Source: Mycobacterium sp. ACS4054
GTDB taxonomy: Bacteria; Actinomycetota; Actinomycetes; Mycobacteriales; Mycobacteriaceae
Length of the DNA stretch: 64,000 bases
Direction of reading: 5' to 3'
NCBI RefSeq assembly: GCF_001667275.1
Contig: NZ_LZHV01000041.1
Span: 1 to 64,000 of the forward strand
The notes beneath the pieces are model-generated. The model was given only the letters and a program-made list of their open reading frames with translations, had not been told where the DNA came from and did no database searches. A program made the position numbers and the translations under genes. This document shows positions 60,644-64,000 of this stretch, piece by piece; position 1 is the first letter of the stretch, and every line of letters starts with the position of its first letter.

Positions 60644-63600
60644 GTGACCAGGGAGTCCATGGCGTCCACCAACGATGCCGTGAACACCGTGTGCGCGTAC
60701 TGCGGCGTCGGTTGTGGGATGGTGCTGCAGGTCACAACCGATCCCGAGAGCGGCCGGCGTCACATCACCAAGTCGGTTGGAAACAAAGAACATCCGGCCA
60801 ACTTCGGCCGGCTGTGCACCAAGGGCGCCACCACTTCGGACCTGCTCAGCGCGCCGGGTCGGATGGAATCGGCGTACGTTCGCGCCGATCGTGGCGAGCC
60901 CATCGAGGCCGTCGAGATGGACCGCGCGATCACCGCGTGCGCGAACCGGTTACGCGCGATCATCGATGAGCACGGCCCGGATTCCTTTGCGATGTACGTG
61001 TCCGGGCAGATGTCCATCGAGGCGCAGTACCTGGCGAACAAGCTGACCAAGGGCTTCATCGGCACCAACCAGATCGAGTCGAACTCGCGGTTGTGCATGG
61101 CCAGCGCCAGTTCCGGCTACAAGCTCTCGCTGGGCGCGGACGGTCCGCCCGGCTCCTACGAAGACTTCGAGCACGCCGACGTCTTTTTCGTCATCGGCGC
61201 CAACATGGCCGACTGCCATCCCATCCTGTTCTTGCGGATGATGGAGCGCGTCAAGGCTGGGGCGAAACTGATCGTGGTGGACCCGCGCCGCACCGCCACC
61301 GCGGAAAAGGCCGACCTGTTTTTGCAGATCACCCCCGGGTCCGATCTGGCATTGCTCAACGGGCTGTTGCACCTGATCGTCGAGAACGGGCACACCGATC
61401 CCGAATTCATCGCCGAGTGCACCGAGGGCTGGGAGGCGATGCCCGGTTTCCTGGGGCAGTACACCCCCGACGCGGTCAGCGAAATCACTGGGGTCCCCGC
61501 GGAAGACATCCGCGCGGCGGCCGAAATGATCGGTGCGGCCGACAACTTCGTGAGCTGCTGGACCATGGGCCTCAACCAGAGCACCCACGGCACCTGGAAC
61601 ACCAACGCCCTCTGCAACCTGCACCTGGCCACCGGCGCGATCTGCAAACCCGGCAGCGGCCCCTTCTCGCTCACCGGCCAGCCCAATGCGATGGGCGGCC
61701 GCGAAATGGGCTACCTGGGACCGGGATTGCCCGGGCAGCGTTCGGTCCTGTCCGCGGATGACCGCGCCTTCACCGAAGAACAGTGGGGCATCCCCCGTGG
61801 CACACTGCGCGCCGAGGTCGGCAGCGGCACCGTCGACATGTTCTCCCGGCTGGCCGACGGGGCGATCAAGGCGTGCTGGATCGTCTGCACCAATCCGGTT
61901 GCCTCCGTTGCGAACCGGAGGACGGTGCTGGCCGGTCTCGAACGCGCCGAGTTGGTCGTCACCCAGGACGCGTTCCTCGACACGGAGACCAACGAATACG
62001 CCGACGTCCTGCTGCCGGCGGCCCTGTGGTCGGAGGCCGAGGGGGTGATGGTCAATTCCGAGCGCAACATGACGCTGTTACAGCCGGCGGTCGCGGCGCC
62101 GGGCGACGCAATGCCAGACTGGCAGATCATCGCCCGGATCGCTTGCGAGATGGGCTTTTCGGACGCCTTCAGCTACGGCTGCGCCGAGGAGGTCTTCGAA
62201 GAGATCAAGCGGTTCTCGAACCCGAACACCGGGTACGATCTGCGGGGGGTCAGCTACCAGCGGCTGCGCCGGGGCCCGCTGCAGTGGCCGTGCCCGCCCG
62301 GGGGCACCGGTGACCGCAATCCCATTCGCTACCTCAACGACGGCGTCAGCCAGGCCCGGCTGGTTCGCGAGGACGGCAGCGCGCCCCGGTTGGCGTTCCC
62401 CACCGCGAATGGTCGCGCGGTGTTCTTCGCCCGTCCGCACCTGCCGCCCGACGAAATGGCCGACGACGACTTCCCGTTCGTGTTGAACACCGGCCGCCTG
62501 CCGAACCAGTGGCACACGATGACCAAGACCGGCAAGGTGGCCAAGCTGAACAAGCTCAACCCCGGCCCGTTCGTCGAGATCCACCCCGACGACGCCGCGC
62601 GGCTGGAGATCACCGACGGCGACGCGATCGAAATCGCTTCCCGGCGTGGCCGCGCCGTCCTGCCCGCCGCGATCAGCGACCGGGTGCGCCCCGGCAACTG
62701 CTTCGCCCCGTTCCACTGGAATGACGTCTTCGGCGAATACCTCGCGATCAACGCCGTCACCAACGATGCGGTGGACCCGATCTCGAACCAACCGGAATTC
62801 AAAGCCTGCGCCGTCGCGCTGGCGAAAGTCGTTGTGCCCGCGCCGGACCCGGGCGTCAAACCAGCGCCACCGGGCGCCGGCAGTCCGGATCCAGCGGGCA
62901 CGGAGGTAACGGAAGTCAGCGTGTCACAGGTCGATGCCCTCGCCGACTTGCTCGGCGTGGCAACGAAACCCGTGCCGGAATTCGACGAGCTCGGCCGCTC
63001 CTACCTTGCCGGGATGTTGACCGCACTTCGGTCGGACGCCGGTCGACGCACGGCCGGGGTGCCGACCCTGCCGCGCAGCGCCCCGTTCGATTCCGACACC
63101 CGGCTGTGGGTGGACGGCCTGCTCGCCGGCCTGTTCTCCCGCAACGATGCGCCCGGGCCAAAGCCGGCCCCGGCGGTCAAGGAAGCGACGCGCAAGCCCG
63201 CCGACCGGGCACCCATCGTGCTGCTGTGGGCATCACAGACCGGGAACGCCGAAGAGCTCGCCGCGGATGTCGCGACGCGACTGCGCGAGGCCGGTTTGCC
63301 GGTGGCGCTGCGCGCCATGGACGACTTCCCCGCCGCCGAATTGGCCACGACGCGGGAACTGCTGCTCATCACCAGCACGACCGGCGACGGTGACCCGCCG
63401 GACAACGGCACCGGCTTGTGGCGCGCATTGACGTCCGACGGGGCACCCGAACTCACCGACACCCGGTATGCCGTGCTGGCCCTGGGTGATTCGAACTACG
63501 ACGACTTCTGCGGTCACGGACGCGGCCTGGACGCCCGCCTCGCCGAGCTGGGCGCGACCCGCATCACCGCCCGCGTCGACTGTGAACCCGACTACGACGG

Positions 63601-64000
63601 CCCCGCGGCCAAGTGGACGGGCGACGTCATTGCGGCACTGACCCGCACGCCCACGTCGGTCGGCCGCGACGGCAGAGCTCCAGCGCCGGCGCGGGCTTCC
63701 GCGGTCACCGCGCCCTCGCGGTCCGGTCAGCCGAACACCTACAGCAAGAAGCATCCGCTGATCACCGGCATGGTCCGCAACACCGTGTTGAGCCAGCCGA
63801 AGTCGGCGAAAGACGTGCGGCACTTGGTTTTCAGCCTGCCGGAAGAAACCGTCACCTATGAAGCCGGTGACGCGCTCGGGGTGTGGCCGCGCAACAGCGA
63901 CCAGTTGGTGGACGAATGGCTGTCGGTCACCGGGCTGGACGGACAGACCCCGGTCGAGGTCGGTGAGCACGGTCTGATGTCGTTGCGCTCGGCGCTCACC
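60644..64000 (+). CDS. Nitrate reductase fused to CysJ-like flavoprotein (3' end outside window)
   Basis: An open frame of at least 1119 residues running off the window. Residues 1-730 are an assimilatory nitrate reductase of the NarB/NasA kind: 4Fe-4S ligands Cys17, Cys20, Cys24 and Cys58 ([14 protein letters not shown]) and a molybdenum-ligand Cys151 (SRLCMASA). From about 855 comes a flavodoxin-like domain ([33 protein letters not shown]). From about 1030 the FAD domain of a sulfite-reductase-type diflavin reductase begins and is cut. NADPH electrons could thus reach the molybdenum centre within one chain. GTG at 60644 has AAGGAAGGGAAG upstream. Confidence 0.88.
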   Translation, partial: MTRESMASTNDAVNTVCAYCGVGCGMVLQVTTDPESGRRHITKSVGNKEHPANFGRLCTKGATTSDLLSAPGRMESAYVRADRGEPIEAVEMDRAITACANRLRAIIDEHGPDSFAMYVSGQMSIEAQYLANKLTKGFIGTNQIESNSRLCMASASSGYKLSLGADGPPGSYEDFEHADVFFVIGANMADCHPILFLRMMERVKAGAKLIVVDPRRTATAEKADLFLQITPGSDLALLNGLLHLIVENGHTDPEFIAECTEGWEAMPGFLGQYTPDAVSEITGVPAEDIRAAAEMIGAADNFVSCWTMGLNQSTHGTWNTNALCNLHLATGAICKPGSGPFSLTGQPNAMGGREMGYLGPGLPGQRSVLSADDRAFTEEQWGIPRGTLRAEVGSGTVDMFSRLADGAIKACWIVCTNPVASVANRRTVLAGLERAELVVTQDAFLDTETNEYADVLLPAALWSEAEGVMVNSERNMTLLQPAVAAPGDAMPDWQIIARIACEMGFSDAFSYGCAEEVFEEIKRFSNPNTGYDLRGVSYQRLRRGPLQWPCPPGGTGDRNPIRYLNDGVSQARLVREDGSAPRLAFPTANGRAVFFARPHLPPDEMADDDFPFVLNTGRLPNQWHTMTKTGKVAKLNKLNPGPFVEIHPDDAARLEITDGDAIEIASRRGRAVLPAAISDRVRPGNCFAPFHWNDVFGEYLAINAVTNDAVDPISNQPEFKACAVALAKVVVPAPDPGVKPAPPGAGSPDPAGTEVTEVSVSQVDALADLLGVATKPVPEFDELGRSYLAGMLTALRSDAGRRTAGVPTLPRSAPFDSDTRLWVDGLLAGLFSRNDAPGPKPAPAVKEATRKPADRAPIVLLWASQTGNAEELAADVATRLREAGLPVALRAMDDFPAAELATTRELLLITSTTGDGDPPDNGTGLWRALTSDGAPELTDTRYAVLALGDSNYDDFCGHGRGLDARLAELGATRITARVDCEPDYDGPAAKWTGDVIAALTRTPTSVGRDGRAPAPARASAVTAPSRSGQPNTYSKKHPLITGMVRNTVLSQPKSAKDVRHLVFSLPEETVTYEAGDALGVWPRNSDQLVDEWLSVTGLDGQTPVEVGEHGLMSLRSALT

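Noticed and set aside
1..64000. CRISPR arrays, rRNA or transposase genes
   Set aside because: No regularly spaced repeats, rRNA segments or transposase domains were seen on either strand.

Overview
The window looks like a chromosomal segment of a slow-growing Mycobacterium, possibly close to the M. avium complex. The signs are high GC, PE and PPE genes, DUF732 secreted proteins, an MPT63-like antigen, an LppP/LprE lipoprotein, an F420-type nitroreductase, and a gene order from about 21.8 to 32.9 kb and 50.8 to 54.3 kb that matches, from memory, M. tuberculosis Rv2314c-Rv2327. Nothing could be searched, so the species is not fixed.

Layout. (1) 0-3.7 kb: three overlapping genes for exported beta-propeller and RsiV-type proteins, a 37-residue lipoprotein and an MPT63-like protein. 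(2) 3.7-14.7 kb: a catabolic cluster. A leftward operon (P450, amidohydrolase, aldehyde dehydrogenase, CoA-transferase) diverges from a TetR gene. Rightward genes follow: a double-length CoA-transferase, a 3Fe-4S ferredoxin, a zinc alcohol dehydrogenase, a limonene-epoxide-hydrolase-type enzyme and a nitroreductase. The P450 operon and the double CoA-transferase have sigma-A-like promoters whose -35 boxes lie in almost the same 21-bp sequence, so TetR probably controls both arms. (3) 14.7-19.4 kb: a LysR gene, a small secreted protein and two MFS exporters, bounded by a CAT-anticodon tRNA and a 37-bp copy of its 3' end. This is the layout of a tRNA-integrated islet. (4) 19.5-24.7 kb: two DUF732 paralogues, a CMD/AhpD-like protein and TldD/PmbA.

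(5) 24.8-32.9 kb: the UspABC sugar importer, a universal stress protein, and an arginine/ornithine module (rocE, an intact rocD, an amidinotransferase-fold hydrolase, a divergent AsnC regulator). (6) 33-50.8 kb: genes that, from memory, do not sit between the Rv2324 and Rv2325c counterparts in M. tuberculosis. They are a NarL-type regulator, an ECF sigma factor, a lone receiver domain, a PE/PPE pair, an aromatic meta-cleavage operon, a triple-GAF histidine kinase, an aldehyde dehydrogenase plus pyruvate decarboxylase pair, a sulfatase and an SRPBCC protein. (7) 50.8-54.3 kb: an ECF-type transporter (T subunit; fused membrane-A-A' protein) and a divergent MarR gene. (8) 54.3-60.4 kb: an FHA-ABC protein whose FHA and ATPase motifs are both degenerate, a phytase-esterase-like lipoprotein, an acyl-CoA oxidase-like flavoenzyme and an LppP/LprE lipoprotein. 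(9) 60.6 kb to the end: the start of a nitrate reductase fused to a CysJ-like diflavin reductase, cut by the window edge.

The most distinctive items are the twin TetR promoters, the tRNA islet, the pseudo-ABC/FHA protein and the pyruvate decarboxylase with every catalytic residue of the Zymomonas enzyme. No rRNA, CRISPR array or transposase gene was seen. The only stretch over 300 bases without a gene is 44402-44899.
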